NCBI RefSeq assembly: GCF_000758625.1
Contig: NZ_CP009283.1
Location: forward strand, 4,227,501-4,291,500
DNA: 64,000 bases
Source: Paenibacillus sp. FSL R7-0273
GTDB lineage: Bacteria > Bacillota > Bacilli > Paenibacillales > Paenibacillaceae
Direction of reading: 5' to 3'
Of the stretch, positions 18,424-25,765 are shown piece by piece; position 1 is the first letter of the stretch; every line of letters begins with the position of its first letter. The notes beneath the pieces are model-generated. The model searched no databases, was not told where the DNA came from, and saw nothing but the letters and a program-made list of their open reading frames with translations. A program made the translations under genes and the position numbers.

Positions 18424-18479
18424 TGTGCAGCAATCACTATGACCCTCGATGAAAAAAGGTGTATTAAGCTAACGGGCAG
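18424..18479 (+). repeat. Cassette-type repeat, copy A
   Basis: A 47-bp segment (about 18424-18470) is repeated imperfectly at 19745-19792. It ends in TTAAGCTAACGGGCAG (18464-18479), which recurs exactly at 18971-18986. The following AGTTGAAATA resembles the right half of the later copies. Confidence 0.7.
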
Positions 18480-18570
18480 AATAGTTGAAATATATGGTAA
18501 TATTACATTGAGAATAAGTTGCCTAGGTAACAAGGGTGTCATCTTTTAAATAAATGAGAGGAGTAGGGTT

Positions 18571-18954
18571 ATGGTTAGTAAAGAAATAAGGGACATAATT
18601 GAAAATTATCTTGAAGCATACAATTCATTTGAAACTGAAAGAATGGTTGAACTCTTAGATAGTGACATAAAATTCAGGAATATTTCCAATGGAGAAACTA
18701 CAACGGAGACCAGAGGAATACAAGCATTTAGGGAATTGGCAGAACAGTCGTCAACGATGTTCTCTAGTCGTCGCCAGACAATTACCGATTACAGTGTTAT
18801 AAATGACAAAGTAGAGGTCGGAATCGATTATGAAGGTATTCTTGCCGTGGATTTTCCTAATGGATTAAAGAGTGGAGATAAGTTGCAATTAAAAGGCAAG
18901 ACAACATTCAAGATTAATGAAGGGAAAATATCGTTGATTGAAGATTATAGTTGA
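18571..18954 (+). CDS. SnoaL/NTF2-like small protein
   Basis: 127 residues matching the nuclear-transport-factor-2-like fold: N-terminal helices (EIRDIIENYLEAYNSFETERM), then strands with FRNISNGE, the helix RGIQAFRELAEQ and a final KGKTTFKINEGKISLIEDYS. These are small dimeric proteins with a ligand cavity, acting as isomerases, hydrolases or binding proteins; no catalytic set is identifiable. A good GAGAGGAG site precedes the ATG. The gene is AT-rich and is bracketed by an exact 16-bp repeat (18464 and 18971), the second copy 17 bp after its stop. Confidence 0.75.
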   Translation: MVSKEIRDIIENYLEAYNSFETERMVELLDSDIKFRNISNGETTTETRGIQAFRELAEQSSTMFSSRRQTITDYSVINDKVEVGIDYEGILAVDFPNGLKSGDKLQLKGKTTFKINEGKISLIEDYS

Positions 18955-18970
18955 GTACACCACACGTTTT

Positions 18971-18998
18971 TTAAGCTAACGGGCAGGTTCGCTTAATG
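18971..18998 (+). repeat. Cassette-type repeat, copy C
   Basis: TTAAGCTAACGGGCAG is identical to 18464-18479. Its outer TTAAGC pairs with GCTTAA at about 18991-18996, making an imperfect palindrome 17 bp after the NTF2-like gene. Confidence 0.7.
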
Positions 18999-19072
18999 AA
19001 TACAGAGATTAATCTTCCTCATAGCAAAAATTAAGTAAGTCGTTAGTAAATTGTTAAAGCGAGGAAAAGATT

Positions 19073-19588
19073 ATGTTAAAAACCGATGAATTAATCATTC
19101 GAAGAATGAATGAAACAGATTATGAACAATTAACATCGTGGCTTAATAATAAGGATGTTATTGAATTTTATGGTAATTCAAATGACCCATTTGATTTAGC
19201 TCGAGTCATTGAAAAATATGAACCTAGAGTTAAGGGACTTCATATGGTAAAGCCATGTATTGTGCAGTATGAAGAAACTCCAATTGGATTTATGCAATTT
19301 TATGAATTGAATCCATCGAAATTAAAAGAATACGGATACAACACTAATGAACATGTATTTGGGATGGATCAATTCATTGGAGAATCCAATTTTCTTGGTA
19401 AAGGTATAGGAACAAAAATGGTTAAATCTTTAACCGAGTATATACAAAAGAAATTAAATGGTTCCATAATTGTTATGGACCCACACATCTTAAATACTAG
19501 AGCAATAAGTTGTTATGAGAAGTGTAGTTTTGTGAAAAAGAAGGTTATTTCAGGGGAATTTTGGTTAATGGAATGCAAGAAAAAGTAA
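19073..19588 (+). CDS. AAC(6')-like GNAT acetyltransferase
   Basis: 171 residues. The pattern MDQFIGE, LGKGIGTKMVKSL, VMDPHILNTRAISCYEKCSF is characteristic of the AAC(6') aminoglycoside acetyltransferase branch of GNAT enzymes, which acetylate the 6'-amine of aminoglycosides. Many chromosomal relatives have unknown or weak activity, so resistance cannot be claimed. The ATG follows GCGAGGAAA. The gene is strongly AT-rich. A palindromic repeat begins 6-11 bp after the stop, matching the layout of its two neighbours. Confidence 0.75.
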   Translation: MLKTDELIIRRMNETDYEQLTSWLNNKDVIEFYGNSNDPFDLARVIEKYEPRVKGLHMVKPCIVQYEETPIGFMQFYELNPSKLKEYGYNTNEHVFGMDQFIGESNFLGKGIGTKMVKSLTEYIQKKLNGSIIVMDPHILNTRAISCYEKCSFVKKKVISGEFWLMECKKK

Positions 19589-19594
19589 GTTGTT

Positions 19595-19629
19595 TATTTA
19601 ACTAACGAGAAAAGTTAGTTAAATAACAC
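19595..19629 (+). repeat. Cassette-type palindrome, copy D
   Basis: TATTTAACTAAC (19595-19606) and GTTAGTTAAATA (19614-19625) are perfect 12-bp inverted arms with a 7-nt loop. The right part GTTAGTTAAATAACAC recurs with one mismatch at 20497-20512. No T tract follows, so it is not a typical terminator. Confidence 0.7.
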
Positions 19630-19954
19630 AGCAATAGCCTATGTCTTTGTTTCTCCTTCTGAGCTGCCGCGATAGGCTGAGTTTTCTCCCCGTACTTTCC
19701 CTCCCTTAATGCGCAGTATGCGTCTACTGCTGTTATTTCCGTACTGCGTAACAGTCACTATGAATCTTGATGAGAAAAGAGATCATTAAGCTCCCATGGA
19801 AGAACGTACTTAATTCCATAATTTATGGTGCGGCGCTAGTGCTACATGTATGGATAATAGGCAGTAAAGTTTAACTATAATAGTACTTTCCTAATCTTGA
19901 GGATGAAATTGAAGTAATATTATTTATATCAAAAATCAAAGGATGGGATTTTTA
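19626..19954. other. Gene-free stretch inside the cassette region
   Basis: About 330 bp without a supported gene. It contains distant inverted arms AGCCTAT and ATAGGCT (about 19636 and 19670) and the second copy of the 47-bp repeat. A long 5' non-coding part precedes the YhbS-like gene; no clear promoter was recognised. Confidence 0.5.
19745..19792 (+). repeat. Cassette-type repeat, copy B (partial)
   Basis: Aligns with 18424-18470, sharing TCACTATGA, a GATGA-AAAAG block and ATTAAGCT, with one gap and scattered mismatches. It then diverges, lacking the AACGGGCAG end. Confidence 0.6.
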
Positions 19955-20473
19955 TTGATAATAAGGTCAGAACAATTAAGTGATTATGGTGAAGTATTTA
20001 AATTGAATTATTTGGCTTTTGGAAATAGGGAAGATGAATCTAAATTAATTGAAAGCATTAGATTATCTGAGGGTTTTATCCCTGAATTATCACTTGTAGC
20101 GGAAGAAAATGAACAAATAGTAGGTCATGCTTTATTTAGCAAAGCTGAAATTGTTGATGAAGAAAATTGTCATGAGGTTATTGTTCTTGCCCCTCTTGCA
20201 GTATTGCCAAGCAATCAAAAAAGAGGGATTGGTGGTAAACTGATTCAAGAAGGCTTAAAAAGATGTGTAGAACTAGGTTATACATTTGTATTTTTAATAG
20301 GACATCCGACTTATTATCCGAAATTTGGATTTAAGCAAGCGAGAAACTATGGATTTGAACTAAAGCAATTTGACGTGTCTGATGACGTTTTTATGGTCCT
20401 TGAATTAACTGAAGGAAATATAAAAACAACAATTAAGGGTGAGTTTAGGTTCCAGAGTCATTTCTTTAATTGA
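19955..20473 (+). CDS. YhbS-like GNAT acetyltransferase
   Basis: 172 residues from a TTG at 19955, giving the usual start (M)IIRSEQLSDYGEV; the in-frame ATG at 19943 directly abuts AAAGG and is a poorer choice. Conserved parts are LAPLAVLPSNQKRGIGGKLIQEGL (acetyl-CoA loop) and FLIGHPTYYPKFGF, typical of YhbS-type N-acetyltransferases of unknown acceptor. The gene is AT-rich. A repeat (20497-20512) follows 24 bp after the stop and a strong terminator lies at 20541-20573, so it ends the cassette-like series. Confidence 0.78.
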   Translation: MIIRSEQLSDYGEVFKLNYLAFGNREDESKLIESIRLSEGFIPELSLVAEENEQIVGHALFSKAEIVDEENCHEVIVLAPLAVLPSNQKRGIGGKLIQEGLKRCVELGYTFVFLIGHPTYYPKFGFKQARNYGFELKQFDVSDDVFMVLELTEGNIKTTIKGEFRFQSHFFN

Positions 20474-20496
20474 AATTCATTCCGCAAACAGGACAC

Positions 20497-20512
20497 GTTA
20501 GTTCAATAACAC
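20497..20512 (+). repeat. Cassette-type repeat, copy E
   Basis: GTTAGTTCAATAACAC matches 19614-19629 at 15 of 16 positions and lies 24 bp after the YhbS-like gene. It is the last copy in the series. Confidence 0.65.
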
Positions 20513-20540
20513 TGTTCCAGTCTAATGACCCGCTGATCCA

Positions 20541-20573
20541 GTCAACCTATACAGGATAATAGGTTGACTTTTC
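20541..20573 (+). terminator. Intrinsic terminator
   Basis: GTCAACCTAT (20541-20550) pairs perfectly with ATAGGTTGAC (20559-20568), followed by TTTTCT. It terminates transcription from the three-gene AT-rich series. Confidence 0.85.
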
Positions 20574-20609
20574 TCACCTTCCTATCCCCTCCTTGCTGCG
20601 CTGTTGCGC

Positions 20610-20780
20610 CTACCACTCACCAGCAATCTCTTTTAAGATAATCCTGTTGTACTCACCATCAGAGACTGTATATAGTCCTCGTTTGTGATCATCTTGAATT
20701 CCACAAACGTCGAACGAATCGCCAATACAATCTGCATACCAATATGTTTGTTCCGTTACTTTTCTGATGGTAACTCTCAT
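20610..20780 (-). CDS. Small unknown protein, 56 residues, phage-like islet
   Basis: The ATG at 20780 is preceded by AAGGAGTCC at proper spacing; the stop is at 20610. The protein begins MRVTIRKVTEQTYWYADCI and ends RIILKEIAGEW. It is soluble, with a mixed acidic and aromatic composition and two cysteines. The ATG follows directly after the TAA stop of the next small gene upstream, so the two are translationally coupled. I do not recognise the family; compact size and neighbours suggest a phage-derived protein. Confidence 0.6.
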   Translation of the reverse strand: MRVTIRKVTEQTYWYADCIGDSFDVCGIQDDHKRGLYTVSDGEYNRIILKEIAGEW

Positions 20781-20906
20781 TTATTGGACTCCTTCCTCAA
20801 AATCACATTTTGGATTCTGGCACTCTCCCCAACAGGAATCCGGACCTTCGTCCCTGCCCCACTGAGGAACCATGTGCCATCCGCAACCAGGGCATAAGGA
20901 TGTCAC
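20781..20906 (-). CDS. Tiny zinc-ribbon-like protein, 41 residues
   Basis: Starts at a GTG (20906) placed directly after an in-frame TGA, and ends with TAA immediately before the ATG of the following small gene. It has CPGC at residues 5-8, CWGEC at 25-29 and a further cysteine at 34, a plausible zinc ribbon, and ends CDFEEGVQ. Cysteine spacing and tight coupling with the downstream gene argue that it is real, although it is very short. It may be the 3' part of a larger decayed gene. Confidence 0.5.
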   Translation of the reverse strand: MTSLCPGCGWHMVPQWGRDEGPDSCWGECQNPKCDFEEGVQ

Positions 20907-21063
20907 TCACGGCTGCCATCCACCTAATTCCACAAACCTTGCTCTCCCTCTGCCAAGATCGGCTGCGGAAGCTGCTTAACGTCAGCCAGCCCCGGGTCTC
21001 AAAACGTTTCTCGCCAATCACTATCATCGTTGCCCAAGGCTGCTTTATGGTTATAGCCTTCAT
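20907..21063 (-). pseudogene. Decayed ASCH-domain gene, frameshifted
   Basis: The ATG at 21063 has a fine AGGAGGCGG site and begins MKAITIKQPWATMIVIGEK, the typical N-terminus of ASCH-domain proteins (RNA/ligand-binding fold). After RFETRGW at residue 26 the ASCH sequence is lost. Shifted frames then read ADVKQLPQPILAEGEQ and RFVELGGWQP before the TGA at 20907-20909. This looks like a deletion joining two small genes plus a frameshift. Confidence 0.55.
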
Positions 21064-21119
21064 GACTGAACCGCCTCCTAATCATCTTCTAAAACCAAAA
21101 TCGAAGATTTCCTAATGCT

Positions 21120-21287
21120 TCAGCCGCTGTCCTCACCCTGCTGGATGTAAAAGCCACACGTCTGTTCAGAGTAAGCTATAACCCCGTCTGGCCAACTTGG
21201 TAAGCAAACGGCAAGCCTGCGGCGTTGGAGATGTAATGGCCTTTCTGCAGCAATGTCTTTACCGCGGAATATGATCTCTTTGCTCAA
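21120..21287 (-). pseudogene. Frameshifted small phage-like gene
   Basis: From a TTG at 21287 (AAGGAG 11 bp upstream) one frame reads SKEIIFRGKDIA. A second frame continues QKGHYISNAAGLPFAYQV, and the first resumes with DGVIAYSEQTCGFYIQQGE before the stop at 21120. Two compensating single-base shifts would restore one protein of about 55 residues. The family is not identified. Confidence 0.45.
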
Positions 21288-21330
21288 TTGCTTATCAGCT
21301 CCTTTAGGGTGCGCTTAAATCTAGCAAATG

Positions 21331-21336
21331 GTATAA
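21331..21336 (+). promoter_or_regulatory. TATAAT box upstream of tiny membrane ORF
   Basis: TATAAT preceded by TGG, 24 bp before the TTG of the 28-residue ORF. The -35 region is weak, so this is a tentative promoter. Confidence 0.4.
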
Positions 21337-21359
21337 TGCAAAAATTGGGGGTGTAGACT

Positions 21360-21446
21360 TTGGATAGTAGTTATTGGATAGTAATCTTTATACTTTTAGT
21401 TGGGGCCATCTCTCTGGCTCTGGTCAACAACAAGCGCAAAAAATAG
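21360..21446 (+). CDS. Tiny predicted membrane protein, 28 residues
   Basis: TTG start at 21360 after GGGGGTGT at suitable spacing. It encodes one hydrophobic helix (WIVIFILLVGAISLALV) followed by a basic tail NNKRKK, so it would insert once with a cytoplasmic positive end. A TATAAT box lies upstream and a strong terminator starts six bases after the stop, making a complete mini-transcription unit. Function unknown; it resembles small membrane toxins or regulators only in architecture. Confidence 0.5.
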   Translation: MDSSYWIVIFILLVGAISLALVNNKRKK

Positions 21447-21451
21447 TTTTT

Positions 21452-21484
21452 GGGAAGGGGAGGGGCGCTAACCTTCCCCTTTTA
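21452..21484 (+). terminator. Intrinsic terminator of the tiny ORF
   Basis: GGGAAGG (21452-21458) pairs with CCTTCCC (21472-21478), followed by CTTTTA. Confidence 0.75.
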
Positions 21485-21705
21485 CAATTCAGATATTGGT
21501 GATGGCCGGTACCAGCAGGACTCGCAATAACTCCCAGCCTCATCATGCCCGGTGTATATTTCATCCTCACATTCTACACAGCCGAGGTCTTGATCTTCAT
21601 CGGGGAAATCTTCGTCTTCAAAATCCGGCAGTCATCATCGTCATATTCTTCATCCTCGACCATGATTCGGGCATCGGCCCATTCCATGCCGCATCTGCTG
21701 CACAC
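21482..21705 (-). pseudogene. Frameshifted zinc-finger-like acidic protein
   Basis: From a GTG at 21705 (GGAG upstream) the frame reads CSRCGMEWADARIMVEDEE and then runs off frame near 21630. The next frame continues LPDFEDEDFPDEDQDLGCVE and CESCWYRPSPISEL to a TAA at 21482. One missing base in the acidic region would restore a protein of about 75 residues with two CxxC pairs. It is either a pseudogene or, less likely, a frameshifted product. Confidence 0.55.
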
Positions 21706-21866
21706 AATATCTCCGCCGATTTAAGCCCCGCTATGTTAACTGCTGCTCGGAGAAACAAATCCTAGCCTTAGGTCTGGTACAACTCCATTCCATAGACTGT
21801 TTTGAGCCTTCTCTTCACTACGTATAATGAAAGTAATTGAAAAACGTGAGAGGAAGGACAGGGAAA

Positions 21867-22586
21867 ATGAATGATAAAGTGTATAGTAGGCCGATTGGAG
21901 TGCTGGATTCCATACAAGTTCCTCTACAATCACAATCTAAACCACGCAAACGTGGAGGAAGTCCCAAGACCTATCGGAGTATTTTGTATTTCTTAATATC
22001 ATTGCCAATCACGATTGTCTATTTCGTGTTTATGGTGACAGGGCTAGCGTTATCCATTGGATTAACACCAATTTTCATCGGCATTCCCTTGTTTTTTGCA
22101 GTAGCTAAGGGATTAGATTACATCGTAAAATTTGAACAAGAGCTAGTAAGATCATTGCTGGATATTCCTAGATTGACCGAGGAACACAGATCAGATATGC
22201 AGAAGGAGGCAGCAGGCTTCCTTCAACGAATAAAGTTGGGTTTTCATGGTGCGGATTTTGCTCGTAACATTATGGTGATTATGATGCGGTTTGTTTCGAG
22301 TATTGTCTTCTTTTCACTTACGGTAGCGATGGTAGCGACCGCATTAAGTCTGATTACACTACCTGTACTTCATCAGATTTTTCTGCAAACGATGGATTTG
22401 AACATTCTTGAGAATAATGTGTTCGCTTTGTTTAATATCCACTGGACATTACCTCAACAGTACATTTCTTATGTTGTAGCTGGATTGGTCGCTGCCGTGA
22501 TCGCATCTTGGGCGATTCGGTTGCTTATGGATGTACAGCGTAGAATGCTGCTTGTACCTTACGAGGAAGCAGCACAACAGTATTAA
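21867..22586 (+). CDS. Membrane sensor-domain protein
   Basis: 239 residues from the ATG at 21867 (site AGGAAGG). A basic N-terminal segment is followed by four hydrophobic helices: SILYFLISLPITIVYFVFMV, LALSIGLTPIFIGIPLFFAV, a pair around IVFFSLTVAMVATALSLIT, and ISYVVAGLVAAVIASWAI. This is the arrangement of the putative sensor domain often found in or beside two-component kinases. Here it stands alone without a kinase or ABC partner, followed by its own terminator. Role unknown. Confidence 0.7.
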   Translation: MNDKVYSRPIGVLDSIQVPLQSQSKPRKRGGSPKTYRSILYFLISLPITIVYFVFMVTGLALSIGLTPIFIGIPLFFAVAKGLDYIVKFEQELVRSLLDIPRLTEEHRSDMQKEAAGFLQRIKLGFHGADFARNIMVIMMRFVSSIVFFSLTVAMVATALSLITLPVLHQIFLQTMDLNILENNVFALFNIHWTLPQQYISYVVAGLVAAVIASWAIRLLMDVQRRMLLVPYEEAAQQY

Positions 22587-22601
22587 TAGTAATGAAGAGG
22601 G

Positions 22602-22650
22602 TTGTCCCTAAACCATGAAATGGTTATCTGGGACAGCTCATTTTTTTAGT
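22602..22650 (+). terminator. Terminator after sensor-domain gene
   Basis: GTCCC and GGGAC with inner AACCAT/ATGGTT form a hairpin followed by a T7 tract. Confidence 0.75.
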
Positions 22651-22824
22651 GCGCCCATTATGAGTGCTATCTTGCATTAATGTCCCGAATGGGAAGGTAT
22701 TTTCACAGTTTGCCTCAAAGCGACATAAACCTCCACTTAATTTTTTTACTCAAGAGCTCTATAGTTCAACGTATTGAATAATCCGGTGAGTATCTCCAAG
22801 CCCCTGTTCCTTTTCCGAAATCCC

Positions 22825-22995
22825 TTATCCGCTGCAATTCGGAACGGGCAGCGCGACAGGTATTTGAATTAGTGTGATTAGGGTAAGCAGCATGGCTGCG
22901 TACTCTGAACTGTATCCAAAGTTACGGGCGATTGGTGAAATCCAAGCCGTCAAGCTGTAGAAAATGCTGGCCATGAAGCCAAAAACAAGGTGAAT
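22825..22995 (-). pseudogene. Fragment of a CynX/NimT-like MFS transporter
   Basis: The minus frame reads FGFMASIFYSLTAWISP, NFGYSSEYAAMLLTLITLIQ and then a stop, matching the N-terminal half of the second domain of CynX-type transporters. Flanking frames are broken and the rest of the gene is absent. Together with the LysR remnant to its right it marks a deleted divergent regulator-transporter pair. Confidence 0.55.
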
Positions 22996-23143
22996 AGAAT
23001 CGCTCTTTTGTTACCCAGCGGTAATCTGAGAGCCGGAAAATTAACTTTTTCGATTAAGCGCCATCCAGAAGATTCGAGCAATAACGCCCGGAATAGCCCG
23101 GCAGGACAAGGCCAAAGATAGATTATGCTGACTCTGAGTATAG

Positions 23144-23413
23144 ATTTTAGAACTGACTACTGTCATGGAGGTGGGTTCTGCTTCTTCCCTGCTGCAGCTG
23201 GTTTCGGCCGGCATTGGTGCCACCATACAGCCAAGAGAGCTGCTGAAACAACATTCGGGCTGGTCCGATATTGTATCCATTCCGATTGCTGCGCCAGCGC
23301 CTATCCGCCACCTGGAGCTGACATACTATGTGGATCGGTTCATCAGTAAAGCCCAGCAGCAGCTGTCAGAATGGATGATTGACTTTTTTAAAGCCAGATC
23401 TTCTTTGTCGTGA
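23144..23413 (+). pseudogene. C-terminal remnant of a LysR-family regulator
   Basis: About 90 codons remain. EVGSASSLLQLVSAGIGATI and LELTYYVDRFISKAQQQL are the end of a LysR substrate-binding domain. The DNA-binding helix-turn-helix and about 200 residues are missing, and a stop codon lies just upstream in frame, so it cannot act as a regulator. Confidence 0.7.
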
Positions 23414-23468
23414 TGTGGCTAACAACATAAGAGCAGGTCAACTAATCTGCCCTGTAGTTGAACAAAAG

Positions 23469-23500
23469 CAGCCGATCACATTGATCAGCTGCTCTTCTGG
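23469..23500. terminator. Hairpin after LysR remnant
   Basis: AGCAGC-CGATCA pairs with TGATCAGCTGCT, followed by a short T-rich tract. It is probably the original terminator of the LysR gene. Confidence 0.5.
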
Positions 23501-23541
23501 GAGGCATTATTGAGCTAGCGATATTAATGAAGTGAGAGATA

Positions 23542-23997
23542 TTATTTATCAAATTCTCCTCTGCGGGGTGAATAAGGACCCGTGATTTCAATAACATTTC
23601 CATCAGGGTCTGTCAGTTGAAAGTAATAATACGGACTAACGTTATTAATATACTTGATACTGGTCAATTGCTCACTAAGATTCAACTGTTTTATCCGGTC
23701 TCTTTCTTGTTCCAAATTTTCTGTCCAGAGATTCAGTACAAACTTATGTGTATTCTCAGCTTCAACTATTGCAACTAAATTATCAAACTCCTCTATATAC
23801 TTCCCTTTTCTAACCGTTAAATTTGGATTTCTTGCATCAAAATAACCATTCATAATAGATATATTCTTCCCGTCAAACTCAAACTGAGCAAATCGCTCCA
23901 TATTTTGAGAACTTACCGGCATTTCTAATAATTTCTCATAGAAGCTAATGGACTTGTTAAAATCCCTTACTATTAAATAAACAGAACCTAAATGCAT
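23542..23997 (-). CDS. VOC-superfamily (glyoxalase-like) protein
   Basis: 151 residues from the ATG at 23997; the ATG at 24003 overlaps the GGAGGG ribosome site and is rejected. The fold signature HLGSVYLIVRDFNKSISFYE at the start and FQLTDPDGNVIEI near the end are the two halves of a vicinal-oxygen-chelate domain with H2 and the glutamate of VIEI as metal-ligand candidates. Members are glyoxalases, dioxygenases or drug-binding proteins. The substrate is unknown. The gene is AT-rich, in the accessory zone. Confidence 0.8.
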   Translation of the reverse strand: MHLGSVYLIVRDFNKSISFYEKLLEMPVSSQNMERFAQFEFDGKNISIMNGYFDARNPNLTVRKGKYIEEFDNLVAIVEAENTHKFVLNLWTENLEQERDRIKQLNLSEQLTSIKYINNVSPYYYFQLTDPDGNVIEITGPYSPRRGEFDK

Positions 23998-24080
23998 ATA
24001 CATCCCTCCAAAGGGTTGATCTTTAAATGTTAAACATAGTCATATTTCAGGAAAAATATTACATAGAAGGAAATCTGCTT

Positions 24081-25679
24081 TTAAATAGATTTCACGTTTC
24101 CTTTTGCAAGGTACTGTTGCCATTTTAATGCAATATCTATCCGAGATTTGGTGCTTAGCTCTGAATAAAAGCATTGGCCTTCACGAAATTCCGGTACGGG
24201 TTCATAGGCGATGCCGGTTAAACGCTGAAGGGCCTCACATCTGGCACCAAAAGTGGATACCTTCAGCTTCCGGGCATCATTGAGCATGCCATAAATTAGC
24301 GGTTTTATGAAGGACGGATGCTTTATTGTTGAAGCCAGCTTAATTGCACAATACTGAATATTGAGATCTTCATCATTAAAAAGATCGATTACGCGACTGG
24401 TCACACCCTCCCACATATCCTCTCTATTGCGCAGGCAAAACAATGCGGCCATCTTAACATAACTGCTCTGATCATTAAGAGAAAAACGTATTTCCGTATA
24501 TGTAAGATCCGATGCAGCAGCTAATCTACATAGAGCAGCAGCACGAACTTTAGGAGACTGTGCATGCATAATGAGAGCCTTCAATTGGTCTATTGACTCT
24601 GCAGAAATTGCTTCACCGTATGAGGAAAGAATACTTGAAACTATCTTAATATCACTCTGAACTGAGGCTGACTGATCAAATCTCTGGAATTTATCAGCCG
24701 TTGTAAAAGATTTGCCTGGATATTTAGACGCCGCCTGTAAGTCCACCAGCCCGGCTCCTGCTTCAAACCACTCCGCTTTATATTTCGCCGTCTGGATCAT
24801 TGCTGTCTCCACCTGGCTTGCTGTCCACTCCGGATTTGCTTGCCAGATACATGCTGCACAGCCAAGGATAACCGGTGCGGCATAAGAGGTTCCCTCTGTT
24901 CTGGAATAGCCGTCAGGAAGATTATCGAATTGAACAGTGTAGTGATTCTCATACTCTTCAGCGGATTGAAAAGGAGTGGGAAGTACAATGTTTTCAGCTG
25001 GAGCCAGAATCTCAGGGATTCTTTTTCCTTCGAATGTGATCCCATGGCAGCCGTGATAAGAACTAATCTCATCTGTACAATGAGGAACAATCACTCCACC
25101 AACGGATAAAACAGAGGGTGAAGATGCTGGTCCGCTGCATGTCAGCTCCTTCGTATTACCTGAAGCGACAACAATGAGCAGCCCCTCCTTAGCCAGCTGC
25201 TCACAATGAACTTTTATCGGATCTGCCTGCCAAGGCAAGAGCCCTGTATCTATCGTATAGGCAATCGTTAGGACGACCCCGCGAATATTATATTTCCGCC
25301 AATTATTTGACAGCCAGCGCAAAGCCATGACAAATTTCTTTTCTGTCTCCTCCACTGTAGGCAATGGCCCGGTCTCAATTAAGAATAAATCAGCCTCGGG
25401 TGCTGCGCCGGAGAAAAATCCCGAGGATAGTGATCCCGAACCCGCAGCGGCTGCTGACGTCATTAGCCCATGGCAGCTTTTCCACGGCGCTTTGCCCGTT
25501 TGAAATAATAATGGTTTAGTATCGGCCGATACAGCATTCACAAAATATGTATGTCTTCGATCATTAGCCGTTATATCCGGATGAGGCGGAAAGTATCCAT
25601 CAACCACCGCAATAGCGACGCCTTTTCCTGTGAGATGCGCTGGAATACCCAGAAAATTTCTAATTGATGCCCATTCCAT
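24081..25679 (-). CDS. Cytoplasmic-type subtilase with repeat-like C-terminus
   Basis: 532 residues from the ATG at 25679 (GGAG upstream). The S8 peptidase domain (about 1-325) has the complete triad: D27 in AVVDGYFPPHPD, H70 in CHGLMTS, S265 in EGTSYAAP, plus the oxyanion N175 in ASGNTKE. There is no signal peptide or prodomain, so it probably acts inside the cell. The C-terminal third (about 360-500) is helical and repeat-like (SPKVRAAALCRLAAASDL, SSYVKMAALFCLRNRED, DLNIQYCAIKLASTIKH), as in HEAT-type scaffolds. Such repeats may recognise a partner or substrate. It is divergent from a GNAT gene by about 90 bp. Biological role unknown. Confidence 0.8.
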   Translation of the reverse strand: MEWASIRNFLGIPAHLTGKGVAIAVVDGYFPPHPDITANDRRHTYFVNAVSADTKPLLFQTGKAPWKSCHGLMTSAAAAGSGSLSSGFFSGAAPEADLFLIETGPLPTVEETEKKFVMALRWLSNNWRKYNIRGVVLTIAYTIDTGLLPWQADPIKVHCEQLAKEGLLIVVASGNTKELTCSGPASSPSVLSVGGVIVPHCTDEISSYHGCHGITFEGKRIPEILAPAENIVLPTPFQSAEEYENHYTVQFDNLPDGYSRTEGTSYAAPVILGCAACIWQANPEWTASQVETAMIQTAKYKAEWFEAGAGLVDLQAASKYPGKSFTTADKFQRFDQSASVQSDIKIVSSILSSYGEAISAESIDQLKALIMHAQSPKVRAAALCRLAAASDLTYTEIRFSLNDQSSYVKMAALFCLRNREDMWEGVTSRVIDLFNDEDLNIQYCAIKLASTIKHPSFIKPLIYGMLNDARKLKVSTFGARCEALQRLTGIAYEPVPEFREGQCFYSELSTKSRIDIALKWQQYLAKGNVKSI

Positions 25680-25765
25680 AATTTCAACTCCAAACAATGA
25701 GATATACTACTTTCAGCATACTTTCTGATATAATGGCAAGTATTAAAAAATGAAAGGTAGATTAG

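Noticed and set aside
19607..19625. A simple terminator for the AAC(6')-like gene.
   Set aside because: The stem is strong but has no T tract, and its right arm recurs after the next gene with different flanks, which suits a repeat better.
22602..22650. An insertion-sequence end.
   Set aside because: The hairpin with a T7 tract directly after a stop codon is explained as a terminator; no transposase or second end was found.
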